Counted from the stretch's first letter, positions 1-11,719 are shown. The stretch is DNA of 64,000 bases from Epithemia pelagica (GCA_946965045.2 OX337230.1:3782001-3846000); one strand, 5' to 3'. A program made the numbers and translations. Notes: generated by a model not told the origin, from the sequence alone.

Positions 1-980
1 ATTTCCCTCACCCCTCCATTTCCATCAACCAAGACCCTGTTGGATTGCTGTGTTGCTACTCCTTCCCGATTGGAACAAGGGCTGAGACACCAAGTTGGTG
101 CACCCATTTCCTTCACCCCTCCATTTCCATTGACCAAGACCCCGTTGGATTGCTGTGTTGCTACTCCTTCTTGATTGGAACAAGGGCTGAGACACCAAGT
201 TGGTGCACCCATTTCCTTCACCCCTCCATTTCCATCGACCAAGACCCCGTTGGATTGCTGATTTGCTACTCCTTCCCGATTGGAACAAGGGCTGAGACAC
301 CAAGTTGGTGCACCCATTTCCTTCACCCCTCCATCTCCATCGACCAAGACCGTGTTGGATTGCCGTGTTGCTACTCCTTCCCGATTGGAACAAGGGCCGA
401 GACACCAAGTTGGTGCACCCATTTCCTTCACCCCTCCATCTCCATCGACCAAGACCGTGTTGGATTGCCGTGTTGCTACTCCTTCCCGATTGGAATAAGG
501 GCCGAGACACCAAGTTGGTGCACCCATTTCCTTCACCCCTCCATCTCCATCGACCAAGACCCTGTTGGATTGCTGTGTTGCTACTCCTTCTCGATTGGAA
601 CAAGGATCAAGACACCAAGTTGGTGCACCCAATTTTCACTCCTCCATCACCATCGACCAAGACCTTGTTGGATTGCTGTGTTGCTACTCCTTCCCGATTG
701 GAATAAGGGCCGAGACACCAAGTTGGTGCACCCCTCTCCATCCCTCCTTCATCTACATCGACCAAGAAGACCCCATTGGATTGCTATATCTTGATTGGTG
801 GTTCTGTTGAAGGTCCGAGACACCAAGTTGTTGCGCCCCCATACTTCTATCTTCTATCTCTATCGACCAAGACCCTATTGGATTGTTGTATTTGCTACTG
901 ATTCTTGACTGGAAGGACCGAGACATCAAGTTGGTACACCCATATCCCTCACTCCTCCATCCCTATCGACCAAGACCCTC
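1..980. repeat. 105-bp tandem repeat array
   Basis: About nine head-to-tail copies of a 105-bp unit. The landmark GAGACACCAAGTTGGTG recurs near 84, 189, 294, 399, 504 and on to about 820, and copies become more divergent to the right. Each unit holds a 13-bp palindrome with one central base (CACCAA-G-TTGGTG) next to GTGCAC. The period is a multiple of three, so both strands stay open over long stretches, but the translations only repeat the unit. The array is cut by the left window edge and ends about 115 bp before the gene at 1096. It could be a subterminal transposase-binding array or a satellite; neither is proven. Confidence 0.93.
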
Positions 981-1095
981 CAGGGTTTCCATCACGCAAG
1001 CTTGAGAAACGGTAGTATCAAGTTGCATCGGAACCCTGCATCGAAAGAAAATTTCTCCTCGTTCCTTCCCCAAGCTGATTGAATCGCACGTTAAT

Positions 1096-4000
1096 ATGGC
1101 TGATTCGGTAGAAGATTCCGATCGATATTTCCCAGACTTGATATGTTATGAATATACAATCGAGTGGTATCGTTCTGTTTATTCCAACACTGATAATTGG
1201 ACAGATTTCTCCACTACATATGGAGGTGAAACCATATTCGTATCCCTCTTGCGCTGTGGATCAAGTATTTTCAGTGATATCGCCTCGCATGCTGCTGTTT
1301 GTTTCCCGAAGATACTGAGACTTGTAGAGACGATCGAAGAACAACAAGAGGGAAACAAGAGTGACGGAGCTGGTAGTTTTATTTCACCAGGAATCGACCT
1401 ATTCGAACAAACTCTATATGGAGACGCACTTCGTCTGTGGGACAAGGAATTCCCGTCAACGACAAGATCAAAGTCGAGCGCAAGCTTTACTCGATCCCTC
1501 AAGGTGTTTCTTGGAGCCCATCCTATGCTCGCTGATATTGTCCTCAACTCGTATTCGATGGAGAGACGGCTTAATGTCGTGGCTGCAAAAATATTGGACT
1601 ACATGACATCTGATAGATCGAAGTTTCGGAAAGACAGAACAATAGCAGTCCGAGAAATGGTTTGGAGCGTTCAACATATGGCAGCTGTCTATCGGGTATT
1701 GGAATCTGACTCCTATGAAATGGAAGGAGTCGATGTTGAAAAAGCATTAGCCCTTACACTTCCTGATTGCTGGTTTCGTCCTTATTTTGACATACCAAGA
1801 GCTGCTAAGTATCCCGCGAACGACTATTCCAATTTGGCGGTTCTAATTTCATATTACCAGACGATGGAACGGGAATACGCTACAAAGACGAAGGAGTATC
1901 AGAAGGGGCGACATGAACAACGATCTCAAGACAGGAAACGCCGTAAACGAGCGTCAGACAGTAGATGTGATGGTGCAACAAGTTCTACCATTTTCACTGT
2001 TTCAAATAACGAGAGCAAATCACCATCTCAGTCTCTGTCAGCGACTGAGGAGGATCGGAGTTCCATTTTTGATACTCTTGCATTGAAAAAGAAACCACAA
2101 AAAGCAAAACAAGCGACGACAAAAAAATCTTCCTCTCAATCAAAGGTGGGTCTGTTGGAAAGTAAATCACATGTTGACCACGGTAGCGACAAACCTAAAG
2201 GAATACCAAAGAAACCACCTCCTCTCAAGAATAAACCTGGTCCATCAGACGACCTTGCATCTTTCACTAACGACCGTTTGATTCATATGGCTAACTGGTC
2301 CCTCAAACAGTCGATGTCAGCGATCAATGAAGCTTGGGATCTCTGTAAAGAAAGTGCCGTTAGACGTAAGGGAAGCATCCATGAAGTTGTTTTGCGATTT
2401 GTCTTTACCTGTGCTTGCTGTACCAACAAGAATGGTTCTCTACAACATGACAATGGGAAAATGGACGTCCTTTTTGTCCCACATCGCCAGTACAGACGAA
2501 ACCTTTTGCTACGGACGAATACTCAAGAGACGACTAAGTTTCAGGGGATCCCTCCCCTCATATTCAGGTCGATGCTTGTGCTGGTGGTTCATAAATGGCA
2601 CAACAAGTCCGTTTGCTTTGAGCAAATCGACGAAGATAGTCTGAGAATGGACACAACGACTGCAATGGATTTGAGTTTGTCATCTTCCGATACTACATTG
2701 GTCGTCGTCACTACCAAGTATGAAGCTTTTGATCCCGTCTTAATCCTCTTACAAGCACATCAAAGAGAAGTGTTGATATTCGATCCATTATCGACAAGGG
2801 ATATTCGCTCGTGGAGGCCTACAGTGATTCGATGTCTACGGAAACTAAGGCTATTGGACGACGAAAAGAAAATCCAATCATTCTTGAGCGTTGATATAAA
2901 GGAAGAGCTCGTTGGATGTGACTGGAGATTCATTTATAAGAAGTATCCGAATCCAGTGGCACCAAGTGCGTGTACGCTTCCCCAAGTATCAATCATATGT
3001 GTGATCGACGAGATCCTGTCAAAGGCGTCCCCTAATATGTCCTGTGATCAGATGATGGGGAAATGGGCTCAAGAATTGCCATCGTGTAGGCGAGAATGTC
3101 ACAAGGCCTGCAATCATATCGTGAGTACGGCTATCAATAAAGCGAAACGTGATTCCACTCTGCGTGTATGTTTCAAGGACGTTAATGACGATACACGTCC
3201 AAGGATCAAACGCAGTCGCCGGTTTATAATGGAAGGGAAAGATCGAGGGGAGGTAATGGAAGATATGCTGGATTCCGACGATGAACGATTCGAGGACATT
3301 AAAGTGATACAAGAGATTACAGAAGCGGACAAGGCGCTCGAACGACTTCACGAAGATCGGCGATTTTTGGATCTGGTACGAACATTGAACGATGAAGATC
3401 AGAAAGAGGCACTCTGTTCCACTTGTGGGACTTCATTGCTTAAAAAGGATCTGGATAGAAGTCAGACCTTTTCTATCGTGAGTTGGACAAGGCAAGAAAC
3501 CTCCAACTGTCCTCATTATCATTGTCCAACATGTACTTTCATCCGGAATTCGGTGAAGAATCGATTTTGTTCCATATGCGGTCATATGCATGCTGAGCTA
3601 ATACCACACGATCTACATGAGACAGAATTAATCGCGAAGAAAGACAAGACAATCGTCCTAGACGAATATGATGAAGACTCCGAGCAATATTGTGCCATAT
3701 GCCATGGACAGCGTCCTAACGACTGTCGGATCGAGAGATGCGGGCACAAGTTTTGTCGGGTGTGTCTTGGTCATGTCCTTACCACCGAAAAACAAGTTCC
3801 TATGGGGAAACAGAAATCGACACCTCCTGAAATGAACGAGAGTTGCCCTTTGTGCAACGGAGATATTGCTTCGATTACGTACACCAATGCACATGATGGT
3901 TCAGTTGAAGAAGTTGGCGTGTCAAAAGAGGAACATCGTGGTCTCTACAGACCGGTCCCTGTATTTCCAGAGACAGCATGGGGTCGTGTACCGTTGGAAA

Positions 4001-4107
4001 CTCTCCGTTTCATGAGTAAAAAACAACAAAAGGAGAAGAATAGGAGAGACCAAACTGAATCTTCTACTGTCACGATCAGTAACACAGAAGCGAAAAGGCA
4101 AGTCTGA
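1096..4107 (+). CDS. Transposon-associated protein with RING and zinc-ribbon fingers, possible Ulp1-like core
   Basis: Encodes 1003 aa from an ATG at 1096. Seen: a basic, Ser-rich linker at about 270-380, then a segment at about 540-650 that alternates hydrophobic strands with FDPL and DWRF motifs and resembles a diverged Ulp1/C48 fold. The usual DCG cysteine motif is not visible. A CxxC pair (CSTCG, about 775), a RanBP2/NZF-like finger (CPTCTF...CSICG, about 811-830) and a C3HC4-type RING (CAICH...CGHKFCRVC...CPLC, about 866-919) follow. RING domains normally recruit E2 ubiquitin or SUMO conjugases; C48 peptidases are common cargo of CMC and Zisupton transposons. Inferred role: a SUMO/ubiquitin-modifying accessory factor of the surrounding element. 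The RING assignment is strong, the protease assignment weak. It lies between the 105-bp array and the foldback MITE. Confidence 0.72.
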   Translation: MADSVEDSDRYFPDLICYEYTIEWYRSVYSNTDNWTDFSTTYGGETIFVSLLRCGSSIFSDIASHAAVCFPKILRLVETIEEQQEGNKSDGAGSFISPGIDLFEQTLYGDALRLWDKEFPSTTRSKSSASFTRSLKVFLGAHPMLADIVLNSYSMERRLNVVAAKILDYMTSDRSKFRKDRTIAVREMVWSVQHMAAVYRVLESDSYEMEGVDVEKALALTLPDCWFRPYFDIPRAAKYPANDYSNLAVLISYYQTMEREYATKTKEYQKGRHEQRSQDRKRRKRASDSRCDGATSSTIFTVSNNESKSPSQSLSATEEDRSSIFDTLALKKKPQKAKQATTKKSSSQSKVGLLESKSHVDHGSDKPKGIPKKPPPLKNKPGPSDDLASFTNDRLIHMANWSLKQSMSAINEAWDLCKESAVRRKGSIHEVVLRFVFTCACCTNKNGSLQHDNGKMDVLFVPHRQYRRNLLLRTNTQETTKFQGIPPLIFRSMLVLVVHKWHNKSVCFEQIDEDSLRMDTTTAMDLSLSSSDTTLVVVTTKYEAFDPVLILLQAHQREVLIFDPLSTRDIRSWRPTVIRCLRKLRLLDDEKKIQSFLSVDIKEELVGCDWRFIYKKYPNPVAPSACTLPQVSIICVIDEILSKASPNMSCDQMMGKWAQELPSCRRECHKACNHIVSTAINKAKRDSTLRVCFKDVNDDTRPRIKRSRRFIMEGKDRGEVMEDMLDSDDERFEDIKVIQEITEADKALERLHEDRRFLDLVRTLNDEDQKEALCSTCGTSLLKKDLDRSQTFSIVSWTRQETSNCPHYHCPTCTFIRNSVKNRFCSICGHMHAELIPHDLHETELIAKKDKTIVLDEYDEDSEQYCAICHGQRPNDCRIERCGHKFCRVCLGHVLTTEKQVPMGKQKSTPPEMNESCPLCNGDIASITYTNAHDGSVEEVGVSKEEHRGLYRPVPVFPETAWGRVPLETLRFMSKKQQKEKNRRDQTESSTVTISNTEAKRQV

Positions 4108-4233
4108 TCTATATTATTAGTACTCTCGATCAAAAGAAGAGACATTCTAGTTTCAGGTATTTGGCATTTCTATCCGCGTACTAACTATGTCTTTGTACTA
4201 CAAGAAGTTCGGAAACGACAAGCACACATCCTA

Positions 4234-4652
4234 GTGCCTCGTCCCTGGGTGTACCCATTACACCCCGGGAGCGCTCGTTGGGTACACCATTTCAACTAGA
4301 TAGGACATGACCAATATTAGGCCTACGGCAACATGTGGATGCTCAAAGTTAATCTTTAAGACATCCTTTAACAACATTTGATAGCCCATTAGACCTATAT
4401 ATGACATACCTAGGTCATATGAGCGCCTCCATTAGAGGCATGCGGCGTCTCTAATGGAGGTGCTCATATGACATAGGTATGTCATATATAGGTCTAATGG
4501 GCTATCAAATGTTGTTAGAGGATGTCTTAAAGATTAACTTTAAGCATCCACATGTTGCCGTAGGCCTAATATTGGTCATGTCCTATCTAATTGAAATGGT
4601 GTACCCAAAGAGCGCTCCCGGGGTGTAATGGGTACACCCAGGGACGAGGCAC
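4234..4652. mobile_element. Foldback MITE with TA target duplication
   Basis: A 419-bp sequence that is almost entirely one inverted repeat: two arms of about 200 bp meet at about 4443 with only a short loop. The ends are GTGCCTCGTCCCTGGGTGTA and its complement, each flanked by TA inside CTAG. It encodes nothing itself. TA duplication fits the Tc1/mariner (Stowaway) group. It sits 126 bp after the stop of the RING gene and 55 bp before the ATG of the dioxygenase-like gene, so it occupies that gene's promoter or 5' leader. A TACTAAC branch-point-like motif and an AG lie just left of it (about 4180-4206), so a 5' intron may have been hit. Confidence 0.9.
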
Positions 4653-4707
4653 TAGAGCGGAGGTGACATCCATAAAGAAGAAACATATTCGTCCCACTTT
4701 CGAAGAT

Positions 4708-6651
4708 ATGGCATCGGATCAGACGATTTCGAGACTCACATGTACACAGGAGACCTATGCCAAGTACGAAAAGAAGAAAACGCAACGTATAAGTGAAACA
4801 GTGGTCGCCATGTCGCATCGGAACGAAAGTGCACACGAAAGAATGTGCTACTTTGTCTTGGACAAGGACATCGATCGAATAAGGATGCTATCGCATCTAC
4901 TGCAGCGTTGCTTTGGAAGTTACGACGATCAAGATTGTTTTGGTTTGTCGTTCGAAAAAGAGATGATACAACGGAAGGTCGATATGAAAGATATCCCGAG
5001 TGTCTTTGCATGTATCCCAGAAATATACAACAAGGCTATGGATGATGTTGTGGAGACAAGAGATGACGTTGTCAGTCATTCGAACATTATACCAGAATGT
5101 TGTCCTATGATTGTAACTCAAATCCCGGTGGGTCTTGTAACTAAAACGATCCACAATGCATTCATATTGGAATGTACCTTGTCGAGGACAAGATATAGAG
5201 AAATCAGGAAAAAGACAACACATGTGTCGTCCTCTATATTCGAAGATCCTGTCATGATGATTCGGACTAACAAAAATTTATGTCTTGACGAAAATGATCA
5301 CCTCTTCAGAGATATCATTATCCTCTTCCCTTTGGCTGGGGTTTTTTATACATGTGTGCGTCAATTTCAAGAACTATCAAGGTCGTCCAACATCACATCG
5401 TCATCAGTCCCACTACCGTTGTCTTGGTTACGTCTGCGACACAAAGATGGCCAACCTGCAAGTAATGCATTCTTGAAAAAAATTCATCGTTGTTGGAGTC
5501 TAGATTGGGGTGAACATCTTACTAATAATGACAAAACTGTGAAGGAATGTTACCAATGGTCTGATGTGGAGGATGGGAGCCCACTTTTACCTCCTGACGT
5601 GTACCTCGATGACAAGGGAAAGATCGAAAAGCCAGGGAATAAACAGTCGATGACACATCACATGTCACGGGAACAATATCGAACAAGGCTGATTATAAAC
5701 AGGAATGACTCGGATAAGAAAGGGAGTCGGAGATATGTTAGTGGTGCTTTGCATCGAAACCTATGGTAGCAAATGTCGTCCGGTACACACCCAAGGCCAC
5801 TGGTATACGACCATCGTATTCGGGGAAACATTACTTTCATTGTTCGGACACGCCGAAATGATGGGAGACCAGAGTCACTTAGTTACATTCGAGTGACATC
5901 CCTGTTACGGAAAGACCAGACGTTGTTGGACCTATTACACCACAGAGCAAGGGAATTTACACGTACTGGGTCTCTGAGAAAGGCGGCCAATGCCAGATGT
6001 AATAAGGGAGACTTAGGATCTATGACTACTGTTGGTAATACTGCGGCAAGAGGAAACGGTTCTACTTTCGTTTCCGAGAAATTATTTACAAAGGACAAGA
6101 CATTATCGATGATACTGCCGAAAATAAGTACAGCGGCAAAAAGGTTCTGTGAACGCGAATATCCTGGGGTGATTCCAACATTCCGGTATCTAGAAGATTC
6201 AGCTGGCGAAGAAATGCCTAGTGAATTCGGAGGAAGAGTCGGAGGTATGACCTCAGCCATTACCCTGAGTTTGAACCTCATGAACACGACACACTATGAT
6301 GTTCACGATGGTTCTGTTTCATTCGCAATCTGGACAGAGACAATCCCAGGTGACTCCCAAAATTGGTTCTTTGTTTTGCCGAATATTCTTGTGGAGTATG
6401 ATGGTACTACATACCATGGTCTTTGTATACAACTATTTCATGGGGTTTCGGTTCTATGGGATGGACGTGTGATCCGGCATGGAACGTCAATACACACACA
6501 AAGACAACATACAGATGGGAACATGAAGAACGACACTATTAGTTGGTTTTGGGCAGTAAGTTCCAGGTCTATGAATGCAACTGTCAACGAAACAAGAGAG
6601 GACCATGGTATAACCAAAACGGTTCAAGGCATTCGTAGCGGAACATTATAA
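4708..6651 (+). pseudogene. 2OG-Fe(II) dioxygenase-like transposon protein, interrupted by one TAG
   Basis: Two open stretches in the same frame, 4708-5769 and 5773-6651, are separated only by a TAG at 5767-5769; read together they span 647 codons. The C-terminal part has the sequence signature of a double-stranded beta-helix dioxygenase: HYD (H529, D531), a hydrophobic strand WFFVLPN, then LFHGVSVLWDGRVIRHGTS with candidate distal His at 591 and Arg nearby. TET/JBP-type dioxygenases are known cargo of KDZ transposons in fungi and algae; membership here is my inference from the motif order. The N-terminal 350 aa are unrecognised. The TAG may be a real lesion, a short unspliced intron (a GT lies at 5765) or readthrough. 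The foldback MITE is directly upstream. Confidence 0.55.
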
Positions 6652-6690
6652 ATTCTTTCTGGATGCATTCATCACCAAGGAAAAACAAAT

Positions 6691-7566
6691 TCAAGGAGCA
6701 TTCCACGTCTTTTGCTTCTTACGAGCACTCTGGTGTGGTACACCAGCAGCGTGTTTCTTTGGATTTTCCTGTGCTATGTGATAACATGCAGTAAAAATAG
6801 GCATATAGTTGCGAAAAGAGCAACCAGGTGGTGAAGAAATCAGCCACAATGCCCATTGTTTCTCGGTGTGAATGAAATGAGATGGACTACGCCACTTGGT
6901 ATCCTCGTCGTAATAAGGCTCCAATTTTTCTCTCCATACTTTACCGACCGTTTTTGTCAAGATGCCACAAGTTTCGGCTGGGATATATTCAAAAAAGGGA
7001 ATCTTTCTGTTTTTTCCAAACTTGTGGAAGTCTAACCACGCTTGGAATGCCTCTCTTAAAGTCATACAGAACTCCCATACGAAGGACATGTTCATGGATG
7101 AAGTACAGGGAGTCTTTGCACAAGTGGTATCACAAGATGAAGACGACCCAGGTACTTGTAAAGGACGGAAACAATGTTTGCATGTGTATATTGTTGCCCG
7201 TTGATTACAGGTGAATTTACCGCAAACAAGACATGTCTCGAGGAAGTTTTGTTTCCAGATGAAGGGTCCGTCAAGGAATTCCGGTCTGTCTGCCCATGTG
7301 CCCATCTGACACTGGTGCTCTTCTGTATATCCCTCTTGATTACCATTCATAATGGAAATCACATCAAGTCGTCCCTCGTGATTAATAATCTTGTCTACAA
7401 GATCCTTGAATTCGTTTTTGATTCCTTCGGCTGCCGCTGCAACATCTTCAGTGAGAACAACATTCCTATCGCTGCTACGAAGACAAAACGAAGTTTCAAC
7501 ATCAAATCTTGTATTCGAGATGAGATTCCATATTGCAACAGTATTCAACCAAGACGAGTCTTCCAT
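6691..7566 (-). CDS. Cys-rich transposon accessory protein, paralogue 1
   Basis: Encodes 291 aa from an ATG at 7566. The middle (about 135-185) has many Cys residues (CLVCGKFTC, TCKHC, CDTTC, CAKTPC), suggesting zinc binding, followed by FVWEFCMTLREAF. The C-terminal third has SHFIHTEKQWALWLISSP and FRNYMPIF and ends with a basic tail. The same order (FIWRFCMIVRRA, then FIHMGTEVEWTKWLVST, then FNYMVLF) appears in the gene at 11720-12991, so the two are paralogues. Its 3' end faces that of the dioxygenase-like gene 39 bp away. Function unknown; cysteine-cluster proteins often accompany KDZ/CMC transposases. The N-terminal zinc module of the other paralogue is missing or much reduced here. Confidence 0.68.
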   Translation of the reverse strand: MEDSSWLNTVAIWNLISNTRFDVETSFCLRSSDRNVVLTEDVAAAAEGIKNEFKDLVDKIINHEGRLDVISIMNGNQEGYTEEHQCQMGTWADRPEFLDGPFIWKQNFLETCLVCGKFTCNQRATIYTCKHCFRPLQVPGSSSSCDTTCAKTPCTSSMNMSFVWEFCMTLREAFQAWLDFHKFGKNRKIPFFEYIPAETCGILTKTVGKVWREKLEPYYDEDTKWRSPSHFIHTEKQWALWLISSPPGCSFRNYMPIFTACYHIAQENPKKHAAGVPHQSARKKQKTWNAP

Positions 7567-7769
7567 CTTTTATACGATATCGAACGGTCTTCTTGAAGAG
7601 TAATGGTACGAGGATTTCTGTTTGCGGTTGGAAGAAGATGTACTTCAGAGAAAACAACTGATCCTGACTATCTCTCAATTCTTATCGTTTTTATGGGGAA
7701 AAATTCAAATAACGCTAAGAATTTCTGAGTCTTGTTTGCTTTGTCATACGAATCAATGGAGGATGAAAC

Positions 7770-10700
7770 GAGCGTACGAAATTTTTGGACGATGTCAAGG
7801 CCAACGCTATATCGGTATGGTCTATTGCAAGCCTTTCTCGTCACAGATCACGAGATCAGATACTATGGTATCCATAAAAATGAGACACTATGGGTCTCTT
7901 CCAAAATCTGGGCCGATTCCATGAAGAGAAGGATCTCTTTGCTCCATGTCCATACAATTTTGGCACGACGACAACGCCAAACCGATCTAATCTATTGCAA
8001 GCCTTTGTCTTGACGGCACATGAGATCAGAGCCTATGGTACACATGGCTATGATGTCCCGAGGATATGTACCAAGACCTGGGTCGATTAGATGAAAAGAA
8101 AAATGTCTTTGTTCCAAAAAGTCTATGGAAGATTGGGACGACGACAACACCGCACCGGTGTGGTCTACAACAATAATTTACGTCAATGATAGACGAGTTC
8201 AGCGCCTATGACGTCCATGCCTATGATACCGCAAGTGTCTGTACCGAATTTTGGAGCGCTTCAAGTCATAGAAGGGTGTTGTTGCTCAATACCCCTCATG
8301 GAAGGTTGAGACAACGAAAACGCGATACTGGTATGGCCTACAACGAGCCTTTTGGCCCGCGATAGACGAGATCAAAGACTATGACATCCATTCCTATGAT
8401 ACCCCAAGTGTCTCTATTGAAATTTGGAGTGATTCAAGTTATAGAAGGGTGTCTTTGCTCCATGTCCATGGAAGTTTGGTACAACGGCAACACCACACCA
8501 GTATGGTCTGCTACTAGACTTTTGGTCCATGGTACACGCGTTCAGAGCCTATGACGTCCATTCCTATAATACCCCAAGTGTCTCTACCGAAATTTGGAGG
8601 GATTCAAGTTATAGAAGGGTGTCTTTGCTCCATGTCCATGGAAGTTTGGGACATTGACAACACTACACTGATATGGTCTACAACGAGACTTTTGGTCTGC
8701 GATACACGAGTTCAGAGTCTATGACGTCCATTCCTGTGATACCCAAAGTGTCTCTACCGAAATTTGGAGCGATTCAAGTTATAGAAGGGTGTCTTTGCTT
8801 CATGTCCATGGAAGTTTGGTACATCGACAACACGTCTCCAGTATGGTCTACAACAAGACTTTTGGTCTGCGATAGACGAGTTCAGAGCCTATGATATCCA
8901 TGCCTGTGATACCCCAAGTGTCTCTAGCGAAATTTGGAGCGATTCAAGTTATAGAAGGGTGTCTTTGCTCTATGTCCGTGGAAGTTTGGGACATCGACAA
9001 CACGACACCGGTATGGTCTACAACAAGACTTTTGGTCTGTGATACACGAGATCAAAGACTATGACATCCATGCCTATGATACCCTAAGTGTCTCTACCAA
9101 TATTTGGAGCGATTTAAGTGATAGAAGGGTGGCTTTGCTCCATGTCCATGGAGGTTTGGGACGTCGACAACGCGACACTGGTATGGTCTACAACAAGACT
9201 TTTGGTCTGCGATACACGAGTTCAGAGCCTATGACATCCATGCCTATGATACCCCAAGTGTCTCTACCAATATTTGGAGCGATCCGAGTTATAGAAGGGT
9301 GTCTCTGCTCCATGTCCATGGTAATTTGGGACATCGACAACGCGACACTGGTATGGTCTACAACAAGACTTTTGGTCCGCGATAGACGAGTTCAGAGCCT
9401 ATGACATTCATGCCTATGATATCCCAAGTGTCTCTAGCGAAATTTGGAGCGATTCAAGTTATAGAAGGGTGTCTTTGCTCCATGTCCATGGAAGTTCGGT
9501 ACATCTACAACGCAACACTGGTATGGTCTACAACAAGACTTTTGGTCCGCGATCGACGAGTTCAGAGCCTATGACATCCATGCCTATGATACCCCAAGTG
9601 TGTCTACCGAAATTTGGAGCGATTCAAGTTATAGAAGGGTGTCTTTGCTCCATGTCCATGGTAATTTGGTACAACGACAACGCAAGACCGGTATGGTCTA
9701 CAACAAGACTTTTGGTCCGCTATAGACGAGTTCAGAGCCTATGACGTCCATGCCTATGATACCCTAAGTGTCTCTACCAATATTTGGAGCGATTCAAGTT
9801 ATAGAAGGGTGTCTTTGCTCCATGTCCATGGAAGTTTGGGACATCGACAACGCAAGACCGGTATGGTCTACAACAAGACTTTTGGTCCGCGATGGACGAG
9901 TTCAGAGCCTATGACATCCATGCCTATGATACCCCAAGTGTCTCTACCAATATTTGGAGCGATTCAAGTTATAGAAGGGTGTCTTTGCTTCATGTCCATG
10001 GAAGTTTGGGACATCGACAACACGACACCGGTATGGTCTACAACAAGACTTTTGGTCTGTGATACACGAGTTCAGAGCTGTCCATGCCTATGATACCCTA
10101 AGTGTCTCTACCAATATTTGGAGCGATTCAAGTTATAGAAGGGTGTCTTTGCTCCATGTCCATGGAAGTTTGGGACATCGACAACGCAAGACCGGTATGG
10201 TCTACAACAAGACTTTTGGTCCGCGATGGACGAGTTCAGAGCCTATGACATCCATGCCTATGATACCCCAAGTGTCTCTACCAATATTTGGAGCGATTCA
10301 AGTTATAGAAGGGTGTCTTTGCTTCATGTCCATGGAAGTTTGGGACATCGACAACACGACACCGGTATGGTCTACAACAAGACTTTTGGTCTGTGATACA
10401 CGAGTTCAGAGCCTATGACATCCATGCCTATGATACCCCAAGTGTCTCTACCAATATTTGGAGCGATTCGAGTTATAGAAGGGTGTCTTTGCTCCATGTC
10501 CATGGAAGTTTGGGACATTGATAACGCGACACATTGGTAAAGTCTATAACAAGACTTTTGGTCCGCGATAGACGAGTTCAGAGCCTATGACATTCATGCC
10601 TATGATATCCCAAGTGTCTCTAGCAAAATTTGGAGCGATTCAAGTTATAGAAGGGTGTCTTTGCTCCATGTCCATGGAAGTTCGGTACATCTACAACGCA

Positions 10701-11710
10701 ACACTGGTATGGTCTACAACAAGACTTTTGGTCCGCGATCGACGAGTTCAGAGCCTATGACATCCATGCCTATGATACCCCAAGTGTGTCTACCGAAATT
10801 TGGAGCGATTCAAGTTATAGAAGGGTGTCTTTGCTCCATGTCCATGGTAATTTGGTACAACGACAACGCAAGACCGGTATGGTCTACAACAAGACTTTTG
10901 GTCCGCTATAGACGAGTTCAGAGCCTATGACGTCCATGCCTATGATACCCTAAGTGTCTCTACCAATATTTGGAGCGATTCAAGTTATAGAAGGGTGTCT
11001 TTGCTCCATGTCCATGGAAGTTTGGGACATCGACAACGCAAGACCGGTATGGTCTACAACAAGACTTTTGGTCCGCGATGGACGAGTTCAGAGCCTATGA
11101 CATCCATGCCTATGATACCCCAAGTGTCTCTACCAATATTTGGAGCGATTCAAGTTATAGAAGGGTGTCTTTGCTTCATGTCCATGGAAGTTTGGGACAT
11201 CGACAACACGACACCGGTATGGTCTACAACAAGACTTTTGGTCTGTGATACACGAGTTCAGAGCTGTCCATGCCTATGATACCCTAAGTGTCTCTACCAA
11301 TATTTGGAGCGATTCAGGTTATAGAAGGGTGTCTTTGCTCCATGTCCATGGAAGTTTGGGACATTGATAACGCGACATTGGTAAAGTCTATAACAAGACT
11401 TTTGGTCCATGTTAGACGAGTTCAGAGCCTATGACGTCCATTCCTGTGATACCCCAAGTGTCTCTACCAAAATTTGGAGTGATTCAAGTTATAGAAGGGT
11501 GTCTTTGCTCCATGTCCATGGATGTTTGGGACATCGACAACACGACACCGGTATGGTCTACAACAAGACTTTTGGTCTGCGATACACGAGTAACGAGTCT
11601 ATGACGTCCATTCCTACGATACCCCAAGTGACTCTACCGAAATTTAGAGCGATTCAAGTTATAGAAGGGTGTCTTTGCTCCATGTCCATGGAAGTTTGGG
11701 TCATCGACGT
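7770..11710. repeat. 170-bp satellite array with nested higher-order repeats
   Basis: More than 20 head-to-tail copies of a 170-bp unit. The landmark GATAGACGAG/GATACACGAG recurs at 8701, 8871, 9041, 9211, 9381, 9551, 9721 and 9891. Copies left of about 8200 are decayed; those at 9370-11360 are almost identical. Larger blocks repeat too: about 9370-10170 recurs at about 10555-11360 (offset 1186 bp, seven units minus 4 bp), and about 9830-10075 recurs 336 bp later. This pattern points to recent unequal exchange. The period is not a multiple of three, so the many 90-120-aa frames inside are by-products. The array lies between the two paralogous Cys-rich genes and stops 9 bp before the stop codon of the second. 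Confidence 0.95.
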
Positions 11711-11719
11711 CTGTTTAAT

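Noticed and set aside
25-810. Long open frames on both strands in the 105-bp array (up to 249 aa)
   Set aside because: They exist because the period is a multiple of three; the translations are only repeats of the unit and no start context or domain is present.
1-980. CRISPR array
   Set aside because: Units are 105 bp and similar along their whole length, with no variable spacers, and the DNA is eukaryotic.
1096-4107. Calling the RING protein a proven Ulp1 protease
   Set aside because: The His-Asp-Cys triad with DCG is not visible; only the strand pattern is similar.
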